Virus record (IMG/VR): IMGVR_UViG_3300046811_000023
Coordinates: 1 to 27,145 of that record
From: a virus
DNA: 27,145 nt
Strand: one strand, 5' to 3'
The position numbers were made by a program, and so were the translations under genes. The notes under the pieces are model-generated. The model was not told the DNA's origin. It saw only the letters and a list, made by a program, of their open reading frames with translations, and searched no databases. How positions within the stretch are numbered: position 1 is the stretch's first letter; each line of letters starts with the position of its first letter. Positions 16,029 through 21,935 of this stretch are shown here, piece by piece.

Positions 16029-16335
16029 ATGGTTTGATGACAGTAATCCCGATAAAGAGGCTAGATGTATCAAGTTTCCAGCCGATTCGAAGTATGACCC
16101 GTGGTTTCCGGAAGAGGACATGGAGCAGACCTACCTTGAGGCCAAGGATATTTGTCTTGGTACTTATGTAGGATCGCCATGTCCTCTTCTTTCCCAATGT
16201 CTGGAGTTTTCATTGGTGAACAACGAAAGGCACGGATGCTGGGGAGGTACCACCCCCGAAGAAAGAATTGCTATCAGAAGGGAAAGACGATTACAAATAT
16301 TGGCAAGGGCTGGGGCAAGCCCAGCGGTAGGCTAG
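15997..16335 (+). CDS. WhiB-like iron-sulfur transcription factor, 112 aa
   Basis: Four cysteines (C24, C53, C62, C68) would bind a [4Fe-4S] cluster, followed by the HGCWGGTTPEER turn and a basic RRERR patch that contacts DNA. This is the WhiB (Wbl) signature, known only from actinobacteria and their phages. The second and third cysteines are separated by eight residues (C-LGTYVGSP-C), not the usual two. An extra Cys81 is in the turn. Wbl proteins bind the sigma factor region 4, so it may redirect host transcription. An in-frame ATG at 16003 is an alternative start. It overlaps genes on both sides. Confidence 0.93.
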   Translation: MVMDLRKTAPRWFDDSNPDKEARCIKFPADSKYDPWFPEEDMEQTYLEAKDICLGTYVGSPCPLLSQCLEFSLVNNERHGCWGGTTPEERIAIRRERRLQILARAGASPAVG

Positions 16336-17306
16336 CAAATTATATCAATGCAAGTAAGGGAACTGTCCTACTCGGTGACATTCAGGCCCACATGCTCAAG
16401 GAAGCCGCCAAGCCGAGCACCCGCAGACAGGACATAATCCACCCCTCAGAGACCGCAAAGAGCGATTGGTGCCCCCGAGCTACCTACGGTCGCATTAGGG
16501 CCTGTAGAGAGGCTTCTAACCCCTTCCTGAAGCCTTCTGAGAGCTATGGTGTCCAGCTTCTCAACATCTTTGACGAAGGTCACTATATTCACGACAAGTG
16601 GCAGAAGCGACTCCGTGACATGGGAGACCTATGGGGAAACTGGAGCTGCGATAACTGTGGGACACTTTTTCGGGACGCTATATACCCCATAGAGTGTGAC
16701 GGCTGTGGCAGTATCCGTTTGACGTATACAGAGATTCCATTGCGAATGGAGTCTCATCTTATTTCTGGTCACGCTGATGGAGCTATTCCACGTCTTGACG
16801 CTCTTATCGAAATAAAGTCCGTGGGCACGGGTACAGCTAGAATAGAATCTCCAGAGATTTTTAAGAAGAATTCCGAAGGACAGTCCATAAATCTACAGGG
16901 TCTGTGGAAAGATATCACAGAACCCTTTCCGGCACATATTCGTCAGGGTCAGCTTTATCTGGCTCTGTGCGATTATATGGGACTTCCTTTTGATAATATT
17001 ATTTTTCTTTATGAATCAAAGTTCAATCAGGGGGCAAAGGAATTTCAGGTCAAATATGATCCTAAGGTTTCCGCTCCCATTATTGCGTCAGCCAGAGAGA
17101 TCAGTAATGCTCTTGACGGTTTGATCGATCCCCCTAAATGCCCCTACGGTTCATGTAAGGATTGTGAAATTTATGGCGTCAAGAGCAGTACAAACAGGGT
17201 GGGGAACATCAACACCTCCAGCCCAAAGTCAATTCTCTCAAAGAGGATTACGAGCCCCGTCAAGACCGTCGGAGGAAGCTCCAGAACTTCCAAGCGGCTT
17301 GTCTGA
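16236..17306 (+). CDS. Cas4-like 4Fe-4S exonuclease (RecB/PD-(D/E)XK family) with zinc-ribbon insert
   Basis: Numbering from ATG 16236 (356 aa). C79 (DWCPRAT) with C302, C307 and C310 (CPYGSCKDC) are the four Fe-S ligands of Cas4/AddB-type nucleases. The catalytic core shows H179 in GHADG, D188, and E192-x-K194 (ALIEIKSV), then the Q motif HIRQGQLYLAL. An inserted zinc ribbon has C138, C141, C154 and C157. Such phage nucleases resect DNA ends for the recombinase. The start is uncertain: ATG 16236 has AAGG 7 bases upstream but overlaps WhiB by 100 bases; the next ATG, 16392, lacks a ribosome site. The last 45 residues look unstructured and overlap the next gene. Confidence 0.88.
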   Translation: MLGRYHPRRKNCYQKGKTITNIGKGWGKPSGRLANYINASKGTVLLGDIQAHMLKEAAKPSTRRQDIIHPSETAKSDWCPRATYGRIRACREASNPFLKPSESYGVQLLNIFDEGHYIHDKWQKRLRDMGDLWGNWSCDNCGTLFRDAIYPIECDGCGSIRLTYTEIPLRMESHLISGHADGAIPRLDALIEIKSVGTGTARIESPEIFKKNSEGQSINLQGLWKDITEPFPAHIRQGQLYLALCDYMGLPFDNIIFLYESKFNQGAKEFQVKYDPKVSAPIIASAREISNALDGLIDPPKCPYGSCKDCEIYGVKSSTNRVGNINTSSPKSILSKRITSPVKTVGGSSRTSKRLV

Positions 17307-17673
17307 CCTTATTGACGACCAGTTGATGAGACTATACACTGATTTCATCAACTGGACAGGCTATGCAGGGTACTTGGCTGCTGAAGCCGCCATTGCGGAG
17401 CGCAAGGCTGAGAGAGCTTTACAAAGAGTCTCCGATCGGTATAGTATTATCCATAAGTCACAGAAGACCGTAGCAGCTACGAAGGCTATGGTTCAGCAGG
17501 AACCTGAATATCAGGATGCTGAAGATATTGTGGATGAGGCATATGCGTATGCTAAGCTTGTAGGATCTCTATATACCCATTACGAGAAATGCAGTTCTAC
17601 TGTCTCTCGTGAGCTTTCCCGTAGACTTGCCCGTAACGACAATGAACGTAGAAATAGTAACTACACTACATAA
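17173..17673 (+). CDS. Coiled-coil protein paired with the Cas4-like nuclease, 166 aa
   Basis: The segment SGLSDLIDDQLMRLYTDFIN followed by WTGYAGYLAAEAAIAERKAE is, by memory, a layout common to actinophage genes next to Cas4-like exonucleases; no function is established for them. Residues after about 60 form a long helical region up to VSRELSRRLAR. The N-terminal 45 residues are Pro/Ser/Gln-rich and overlap the nuclease gene in another frame by 134 bases. AAGGA at 17157-17161 lies 11 bases before ATG 17173; GTG 17164 is a less likely start. A role as nuclease partner is inferred from position. Confidence 0.75.
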   Translation: MASRAVQTGWGTSTPPAQSQFSQRGLRAPSRPSEEAPELPSGLSDLIDDQLMRLYTDFINWTGYAGYLAAEAAIAERKAERALQRVSDRYSIIHKSQKTVAATKAMVQQEPEYQDAEDIVDEAYAYAKLVGSLYTHYEKCSSTVSRELSRRLARNDNERRNSNYTT

Positions 17674-17681
17674 GGATGTTA

Positions 17682-17858
17682 ATGGGAATCTTTAATACTA
17701 CCCCGAAGGTTGGGGACAGGTACTCCATGAAGGGCGATCCTAATCATACCTACACTGTTGTGGAAGTAGGCTCCACAGTGTCACTGGAGTCTAATTTGGG
17801 TATTTATGGTGAGTACTCATTCGCGGATCTTAATAAGCACTTTAAGAAGATCAAGTAA
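17682..17858 (+). CDS. SH3-like mini-protein 1, 58 aa
   Basis: AAGG at 17672-17675 fits the ATG at 17682 better than the ATG at 17676. The protein reads as a small beta barrel: KVGDRYSMKG, YTVVEVGSTVSLES, GIYGEYSFADL and a closing basic helix NKHFKKIK. The next two genes have the same order of strands and a similar closing helix, so the three look like diverged tandem copies. Function unknown. Confidence 0.7.
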   Translation: MGIFNTTPKVGDRYSMKGDPNHTYTVVEVGSTVSLESNLGIYGEYSFADLNKHFKKIK

Positions 17859-18028
17859 TGATTAGAATCTCTAAGAAGAAGGAAGACAAGTACAAGGACA
17901 ATATTCTTGGCGTTATTTATATAGTCAAGAGTTGGGAAGGCGCGTACGTTGTTCTGACAGACGGCAAGCGAGATTTTCCAATAACCCATAAGAAGCTCAA
18001 TACCGACTTTACGAAGGTGGAAAACTGA
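17858..18028 (+). CDS. SH3-like mini-protein 2, 56 aa
   Basis: It starts in a TAATG overlap with copy 1. After a basic N-terminus (ISKKKEDKYKDN) it has strands VIYIVKSWEGAYVVLTDGK and RDFPITHKKL and a helix NTDFTKVEN. It aligns with its neighbours at the Y/F-x-V strand, the V-x-L strand and the closing L-x-x-x-F element. Confidence 0.65.
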   Translation: MIRISKKKEDKYKDNILGVIYIVKSWEGAYVVLTDGKRDFPITHKKLNTDFTKVEN

Positions 18029-18029
18029 T

Positions 18030-18173
18030 ATGAATAAGAAGTATCGTGAGAAGAGTACTGGTAAGATTTTTACAGTCAAGACTACCGGCAATATGGGCAT
18101 CGTTCTTGTTCACAACGGAGAAGAGCGTATCGTAGGCCCTGCGTTGCTCAAGGCTTTTTACGAGAGCGTCTGA
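18030..18173 (+). CDS. SH3-like mini-protein 3, 47 aa
   Basis: It starts at ATG 18030, two bases after copy 2; GGTGG at 18016-18020 could be the ribosome site. The strands are GKIFTVKTTGNMGIVLVHNG and EERIVGPALL, then the helix KAFYESV. It is basic at the start and acidic at the end. Length, order and the IFTVK and GIVLV strands match copies 1 and 2. Confidence 0.65.
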   Translation: MNKKYREKSTGKIFTVKTTGNMGIVLVHNGEERIVGPALLKAFYESV

Positions 18174-18182
18174 GGAAATAAA

Positions 18183-18872
18183 TTGAAGGTAACACTTATT
18201 GCGCAGACTCAAATGGTTGACCTACCTGATTCTGTGGCAGGAACAGCTTTTGCTGACTACGATAACAGTTCCTTCTCCTTTGATGCGGATCGCCTCGCAC
18301 ATTTTGCGGGGCGTTCCTGCTATCAAGCATGGGATATGCCAAGGGAGGAAACAGCCAATGATGTGGGCTATCTGGACAATATCATTAAGCAGGGTCACTT
18401 CTCGGTTCTTGAGCATGCTTCGGCTACTTTCTATATTGAAGGTATTAGTAGAAACCTTACACATGAGTTGATCCGCCACAGGCATCTGAGCTATAGTGAG
18501 CTGTCTCAGCGCTTTGTAGATGTGTCCGAGATGGACTTCATCACCCCTCCTGCTGTGATTGATGGTTTTCCCCATAAACTCAAGGGTGCTCATATGGCAC
18601 TTGACGACTACGAGTATGCAGTGTCACAATTGACTGCACAAGGTCTTACAGGCAAGAAGCTTCGGGAAGCGACTAGAGCCTATCTACCAAGCGGTATGGA
18701 AACCAAGATCGTAGTCACTGGTAATCATCGTGCTTGGCGTGATATGCTCCAGAAGCGCTACAGTGTCCATGCAGACGCTGAAATTTGTGAGCTGAGTTCT
18801 ATTTTGTTGATTAAACTACGTGAACTAGCTCCCGCCACCTATCAGGATTTTCCTAAGGAGCCATTTCAATGA
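18183..18872 (+). CDS. thyX: Flavin-dependent thymidylate synthase
   Basis: This 229-aa enzyme makes dTMP from dUMP using FAD, NADPH and methylene-tetrahydrofolate. The ThyX signature RHRHLSYSELSQR lies at residues 98-110, and GHFSVLEHASATFYIEGISR precedes it as in the family. The C-terminal YLPSGMETKIVVTGNHRAWRD segment is also typical (here the middle is shortened to YLPSG and GNHRAWRDMLQ). The start is TTG 18183 with GAGGAAA upstream. With the RNR it gives the phage its own thymidine supply. Length is normal. Confidence 0.96.
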   Translation: MKVTLIAQTQMVDLPDSVAGTAFADYDNSSFSFDADRLAHFAGRSCYQAWDMPREETANDVGYLDNIIKQGHFSVLEHASATFYIEGISRNLTHELIRHRHLSYSELSQRFVDVSEMDFITPPAVIDGFPHKLKGAHMALDDYEYAVSQLTAQGLTGKKLREATRAYLPSGMETKIVVTGNHRAWRDMLQKRYSVHADAEICELSSILLIKLRELAPATYQDFPKEPFQ

Positions 18873-19033
18873 AAATATGGTCTTTAGCGCAGTATGCACC
18901 GGAATTTCAGGTAGGAATGGATATAGGATTTACTCCTTGGACTACACCTAAAACTCTTGATGAACAAGAAGAGCGAGAAGCAGTAACTAACCTAATTTCG
19001 GGTCTTATAGGAGGAAATAATGGCAATGATTGA
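18869..19033 (+). CDS. Hypothetical peptide, 54 aa
   Basis: It starts in an ATGA overlap with thyX. The product MKIWSLAQYAPEFQVGMDIG continues with a Thr/Pro segment, an acidic helix (LDEQEEREAVTNLI) and a Gly/Asn tail; no family is recognised. The last 14 bases overlap the next gene, whose ribosome site GGAGGA lies inside it. Confidence 0.6.
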   Translation: MKIWSLAQYAPEFQVGMDIGFTPWTTPKTLDEQEEREAVTNLISGLIGGNNGND

Positions 19034-19253
19034 TACCTTTAAGTACGAGCAGCGGTGGTACGTGCATGGTGAGAACGATGCGTACTATGATGGCGAGGAA
19101 TATATCTCATTGGATGGTGCTACAGAGGCTGCTAAGACTGAAGCTGCGTACGGTATTGATAATTACGTTTACGTGGTAACTGAGGTACTTATTCGGCAGG
19201 TCAAGCGAACCCAGACTATTGTCAAGCGCACGGTTGAGATTGAGGATATCTGA
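19020..19253 (+). CDS. Hypothetical protein, 77 aa
   Basis: GGAGGA is 5 bases upstream of ATG 19020. The protein has an aromatic, acidic first half (FKYEQRWYVHGENDAYYDG), a helix SLDGATEAAKTEAAYG and a strand-rich, basic end (VTEVLIRQVKRTQTIVKRT). Not recognised; soluble. A 19-codon frame starting at 19253 in a TGATG overlap follows it and could be a further peptide, but evidence for that one is weak. Confidence 0.7.
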   Translation: MAMIDTFKYEQRWYVHGENDAYYDGEEYISLDGATEAAKTEAAYGIDNYVYVVTEVLIRQVKRTQTIVKRTVEIEDI

Positions 19254-19292
19254 TGAACATTAAGATTACACCTTTTGAAGCCAGCGACTATA

Positions 19293-19460
19293 ATGGTTTC
19301 CGTGTTCAGTGACTACACACCTACTATGGTTTGCATAACGCATATGGCCTTTGTACCGTGTAGGCATGGAGAGCCACACAGCCCTTGCCAGACTACGAGC
19401 GAGGGTGATAAGGTAGAGCTTGTCAGGAAGCATCAATCGAAGGAGAATGACAATGACTGA
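19293..19460 (+). CDS. Cys/His-rich peptide, 55 aa
   Basis: From ATG 19293 the frame contains MVCITHMAFVPCRHGEPHSP followed by Cys, so it has three Cys and three His in about 20 residues, a plausible zinc site. The C-terminal half is charged. The start lacks a clear ribosome site and GTG 19302 is an alternative; the stop overlaps the next gene by 8 bases. It is called because of its Cys/His pattern and because the stretch is otherwise empty. Confidence 0.5.
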   Translation: MVSVFSDYTPTMVCITHMAFVPCRHGEPHSPCQTTSEGDKVELVRKHQSKENDND

Positions 19461-19647
19461 GCCCGTTCTGATGATCCGTGCCAAGGACTTCCGTCCGAAG
19501 CCTACCAGCCGCTACGCTTCTGGTAGTTCCACTGGTAGCGGAAGCAAGAAGCGCAAGAAGACCCCTAACAAGGTTAAGCCTACGCACCAGCACGTTATGG
19601 TTATTGGCGCCAACGGTAAGACCAGTTGGATTTGGCGAGAGATTTAA
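19453..19647 (+). CDS. Highly basic small protein, 64 aa
   Basis: AAGGAG stands about 7 bases before ATG 19453. The N-terminus (TEPVLMIRAKDFRPKP) leads into a Ser/Gly linker, then a basic block GSKKRKKTPNKVKPTHQH, and ends in a strand HVMVIGANGKTSWIWREI. The charge suggests nucleic acid binding. No family is recognised. A strong terminator follows directly. Confidence 0.7.
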   Translation: MTEPVLMIRAKDFRPKPTSRYASGSSTGSGSKKRKKTPNKVKPTHQHVMVIGANGKTSWIWREI

Positions 19648-19652
19648 TCGGT

Positions 19653-19688
19653 AAAGGCCCCATCTAAGGAAGGTGGGGCCTTTTCTTT
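19653..19688 (+). terminator. Strong rho-independent terminator
   Basis: AAAGGCCCCATCT (19653-19665) pairs with AGGTGGGGCCTTT (19671-19683) with one G-T wobble and a 5-base loop. It is followed by TTTTCTTT. It lies 6 bases after the stop of the basic protein and ends the thyX-led group. Confidence 0.9.
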
Positions 19689-19701
19689 AAAGGAACATAA
19701 A

Positions 19702-19851
19702 TTGACTGACGAAGAGCTTGATAAGATAGCCAATAAAATGCGCTTTATGGTTGATATTGACTACGCATGGTTCGATCCTGAGTTTCTACGTGGTGTCGAT
19801 GAGTGCATTAGGATTGTCAATACTTTTAAGGAGAATAATGGATCTTCCTAA
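19702..19851 (+). CDS. Hypothetical acidic peptide, 49 aa
   Basis: It starts at TTG 19702 with AAAGGAA 7 bases upstream, directly after the terminator. The sequence MTDEELDKIANKMRFMVDID is helical and acidic and is followed by YAWFDPEFLRGVDECIRIVN. The last 14 bases overlap the next gene, whose AAGGAG site lies within it. Not recognised. Confidence 0.62.
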   Translation: MTDEELDKIANKMRFMVDIDYAWFDPEFLRGVDECIRIVNTFKENNGSS

Positions 19852-20188
19852 GAATTTCAAGAAGAAGGAATATATTGAGATCTGGTATAGCGATCTCGGT
19901 AGGTTCTTTGGTGAGTATTTTGGCTGTAAGTTCGAAATGCACGGTCTACTCGACCATCCCAGTCAGAATAGCTATTTCACCTATGAGGTTCCCAGTTACC
20001 GTGATTGGGAGTGGGAGTGGAACGAAGAGATGAAGAAGCAGATTGACAATCCCAATAAGGGAGACGAGATTCGCGCGGCTCTAAAGAATGGTGATACTTC
20101 TGAAGCTTCTATGGAAGCCCTTTTGGATATTCTGCATGATAATGGTGTAATTCCTACTGGAGACTATCTAGTCACCGTGTGGTGGTGA
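19838..20188 (+). CDS. Hypothetical protein, 116 aa
   Basis: AAGGAG selects ATG 19838. The protein is Trp/Glu-rich (SYRDWEWEWNEEMKKQ) with a helix SMEALLDILHDNGV near the end and a final strand DYLVTVWW. It has the same Trp/Glu flavour as the 90-aa product at 4829-5101 (LPWEWNDV), but homology is not shown. The stop overlaps the next ATG (TGATG). Confidence 0.7.
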   Translation: MDLPKNFKKKEYIEIWYSDLGRFFGEYFGCKFEMHGLLDHPSQNSYFTYEVPSYRDWEWEWNEEMKKQIDNPNKGDEIRAALKNGDTSEASMEALLDILHDNGVIPTGDYLVTVWW

Positions 20189-20352
20189 TGGAACCTCCGA
20201 TATGCCCTAAATGCGGGACCAGGGAACAAGTTTTCCGTATAGTAGACACATATCATGTACGACTTCGTGTGATAAAAATCAATATACCCATTGCGCATGA
20301 ACTTGATGGATGGCTTTGTTACTCATGTGCAGTTTATATGGATAAGGAATAA
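20188..20352 (+). CDS. Zinc-ribbon peptide, 54 aa
   Basis: It starts in a TGATG overlap. C6-P-K-C9-G and C44-Y-S-C47 form a four-cysteine ribbon with a 34-residue beta-rich middle (VFRIVDTYHVRLRVIKINIP). It is the first of a run of mini zinc genes reaching 21177. Function unknown; nucleic acid or protein binding is the usual role of such ribbons. Confidence 0.68.
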   Translation: MEPPICPKCGTREQVFRIVDTYHVRLRVIKINIPIAHELDGWLCYSCAVYMDKE

Positions 20353-20353
20353 A

Positions 20354-20572
20354 ATGCGCGTATCTGAGCTTATTGAACTTCTCTCGGAATTGCCTCCGCA
20401 GCATCAAATCCTTTTGCAAAAGGATTCAGAGGGCAACGCATATCGCCATCCTACAGGTGCTTGCGTAAGCTACACAACTTCGCTAGACTTTGAGGAATAT
20501 GAACCCGAGTTTGTATATGATGATCCTGACGGCGAACCTGAAAACTATATGGAACTGGTGATAATCTGGTGA
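20354..20572 (+). CDS. Small conserved-looking phage protein, 72 aa
   Basis: AAGGA is 7 bases before ATG 20354. The opening RVSELIELLSELPPQHQILL followed by QKDSEGNAYRHP is a pattern seen, from memory, in many phage and prophage small proteins, where a helix, the double Pro and the D-x-E-G-N loop are kept. Their function is unknown. The second half is acidic (DFEEYEPEFVYDDPDGEPEN). Confidence 0.75.
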   Translation: MRVSELIELLSELPPQHQILLQKDSEGNAYRHPTGACVSYTTSLDFEEYEPEFVYDDPDGEPENYMELVIIW

Positions 20573-20661
20573 ATATACTTCCGTGGAAGTGCGAGAATTG
20601 CGGTAAGATCAATCATTCCAAAATGACATATTGTACCTTTTGTAAGGAATTGCGCCCCTAA
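20569..20661 (+). CDS. Solitary RanBP2-type zinc finger, 30 aa
   Basis: The GTG start overlaps the previous stop (GTGA). W6-K-C8-x2-C11-x3-N15-x6-C22-x2-C25 matches the RanBP2-type finger consensus W-x-C-x(2-4)-C-x3-N-x6-C-x2-C at every position, and the whole protein is that finger. In eukaryotes such fingers bind single-stranded RNA or ubiquitin; what it binds here is unknown. The exact match is hard to explain by chance in a junk frame. Confidence 0.7.
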   Translation: MNILPWKCENCGKINHSKMTYCTFCKELRP

Positions 20662-20739
20662 ATGTGTCCCATTTGTGGTAAGGATATTATAGGTGGCGGA
20701 ATTCTTTGTAGAAAGTGTAGGGAAGTAAGTGGACGATAA
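20662..20739 (+). CDS. Minimal zinc ribbon, 25 aa
   Basis: The ATG directly follows the previous stop. C2-P-I-C5-G and C16-R-K-C19 are joined by a Gly-rich loop (KDIIGGGIL), so the product is little more than a zinc ribbon. A ribosome site is not clear (AAGGAA is about 13 bases upstream), so it may rely on re-initiation. The next gene starts within its last 11 bases. Confidence 0.5.
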   Translation: MCPICGKDIIGGGILCRKCREVSGR

Positions 20740-20857
20740 TAACGATAAGAAATGTTGTATTTGTGGGAAGTTAGCCGCAAAAATGTTGAGTTCCCACGAG
20801 TATCCAGGGCCGAATTGGTTCTGCACTGATCACGCAAAGGAGTGGCAAAATGGCTAA
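20729..20857 (+). CDS. C2-CH zinc-finger peptide A, 42 aa
   Basis: The GTG at 20729 has AGGGA 5 bases upstream. After an acidic start (MDDNNDKK) come C9, C10, C12 and C32-x2-H35 (CCICGK, then FCTDHAKEW). It resembles the peptide at 21019-21177, which has C-x2-C-G then F-C-x2-H, so the two may be related. Function unknown. Confidence 0.62.
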   Translation: MDDNNDKKCCICGKLAAKMLSSHEYPGPNWFCTDHAKEWQNG

Positions 20858-21011
20858 GCATGCTAAGGAAACGGGCGTGGCACCTGCGTACACGCGGGAT
20901 CTGTCGCCCACTAATGTTATAAAGAACGGAGAGGATCTGGCCAATAGCGTTAAGGTTATTGACGACTCCATTGCCAAGCATCCAATTCCGCCCCCAACTG
21001 TCAAGGAGTAA
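20850..21011 (+). CDS. Hypothetical peptide, 53 aa
   Basis: AAAGGAG lies about 7 bases before ATG 20850. The sequence opens MAKHAKETGVAPAYTRDL and ends in a Pro-rich tail (KHPIPPPTVKE). No motif is seen. It separates two related zinc peptides and overlaps the first by 8 bases. Confidence 0.6.
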   Translation: MAKHAKETGVAPAYTRDLSPTNVIKNGEDLANSVKVIDDSIAKHPIPPPTVKE

Positions 21012-21018
21012 TACATAT

Positions 21019-21177
21019 ATGGGTTCTCACGGTGAAGAGGCTTGTGTGAAGTGCGGACAGAAAGAAGGCTTAACCTGGATTTCTTGGTATCAGACCAAGA
21101 GAGGTAAGGGGGCCTTGTTCTGTGAGCAGCACGATGCCGAGGAGGTCGAGCGCTTTATGGAGGAAAGACGATCATGA
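21019..21177 (+). CDS. C2-CH zinc-finger peptide B, 52 aa
   Basis: AAGGAG is 10 bases upstream of ATG 21019. C9-V-K-C12-G and F-C35-E-Q-H38 are the probable zinc ligands, with a Trp/Tyr-containing loop between them (LTWISWYQTKRGKG). A charged helix AEEVERFMEERRS follows. The ligand pattern and the helix match the peptide at 20729-20857. Confidence 0.68.
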   Translation: MGSHGEEACVKCGQKEGLTWISWYQTKRGKGALFCEQHDAEEVERFMEERRS

Positions 21178-21362
21178 CAAAAAAGCTCAATAAGAAGGAT
21201 GTTGAGCGTCAGATTGCCGATTTACAAAAGCAATTGGAGGATATCAAGCACAAGTATCGTTTTCAGCATATACATTCCTATGACAAGCCCGAATACGAGC
21301 GGCTGGAAAAGGAAATTATTGCAGGTATTGCCAAGGCTAAGTCATCACTACGATACTTGTAA
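21174..21362 (+). CDS. Coiled-coil protein, 62 aa, probably extended by stop loss
   Basis: It starts in an ATGA overlap. Nearly the whole protein is a charged coiled coil (KKLNKKDVERQIADLQKQLE, then EYERLEKEIIAGIAKAKS). The last residues SLRYL appear to be an extension: changing base 21346 from C to G would create a TGA stop at 21345-21347 and, in the same bases, an ATG for the next gene. Not recognised otherwise. Confidence 0.7.
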   Translation: MTKKLNKKDVERQIADLQKQLEDIKHKYRFQHIHSYDKPEYERLEKEIIAGIAKAKSSLRYL

Positions 21363-21751
21363 CAGGAAGTCGTCATTTCTCTTGGGATAATCGTCTTATC
21401 GTATTTCAGGCTTTGAACAGGGCAGGTATCAATGGTAAGGACAATATTCTTATTCATGGTGCCTGCCCTGTTGGGTCGGACGTTCCATACAACCCCTACA
21501 AGGGTGCTGACGGCCTCGCAGACCTCCATGCACGTCTCCTTGGATGGAAAGTACTTCCCCACCCTCCCAAGCCGTCTGAGGGCCGTTCTAGGGCTCAGCA
21601 GTTCGCCATGCGGAACCAAGAGATGGTTGACTTACTGCCCCATAAGGTGCTAGCCTTTTATGTACGCGATGAGGAGAATCGCGGAACGAAGATGACCGTG
21701 GAAATGGCTCGTAAGAAGAATCTATGGATAGTGGAGTTCTGGAATGAGTGA
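21344..21751 (+). CDS. SLOG-fold (DUF2493/YspA-like) protein with non-canonical start
   Basis: The frame encodes TTILVTGSRHFSWDNRL, the nucleotide-binding first strand and G-S-R loop of the SLOG/DUF2493 family, then ILIHGACPVGSD, a DGLADLHARLLGW helix, and AFYVRDEENRGTKMTVEMAR, all as in the family. No ATG, GTG or TTG precedes the G-S-R loop; the first is TTG 21413, which would remove it. ATC 21344 has AAGG 7 bases upstream and is the best candidate start. SLOG proteins bind nucleotides or related ligands. The upstream stop/start junction may have been damaged by one substitution. Confidence 0.75.
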   Translation: MTTILVTGSRHFSWDNRLIVFQALNRAGINGKDNILIHGACPVGSDVPYNPYKGADGLADLHARLLGWKVLPHPPKPSEGRSRAQQFAMRNQEMVDLLPHKVLAFYVRDEENRGTKMTVEMARKKNLWIVEFWNE

Positions 21752-21935
21752 CTATACAATATACGCGGTAGCTTGTGCTGAACAGCTTGTCCCCAATGCT
21801 ATAGAGGACGGAGACTGGTTTGGTTCTTTGATGGCGGCCTTTTCAACGGCAGATCAAATGTCATTTGAAATGAATGATGGTCCATATAAGGTTTATGAAG
21901 TAGTAATTAGGGAGCTGACTGATGGGCTGGAATAG
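21744..21935 (+). CDS. Hypothetical acidic protein, 63 aa
   Basis: It overlaps the SLOG gene by 8 bases (ATGAGTGA). It opens SDYTIYAVACAEQLVPNAI and continues with a helix SLMAAFSTADQMSFEMN. It resembles the layout of the small proteins at 7720-8198 (strand, then helix, then strand) but homology is not shown. Not recognised. Confidence 0.65.
   Translation: MSDYTIYAVACAEQLVPNAIEDGDWFGSLMAAFSTADQMSFEMNDGPYKVYEVVIRELTDGLE

Noticed and set aside
21338-21362. Programmed -1 frameshift joining the coiled-coil gene to the SLOG gene
   Set aside because: The only possible shift window is 21341-21360 and it has no slippery heptamer or downstream structure; loss of an ATGA junction is simpler.
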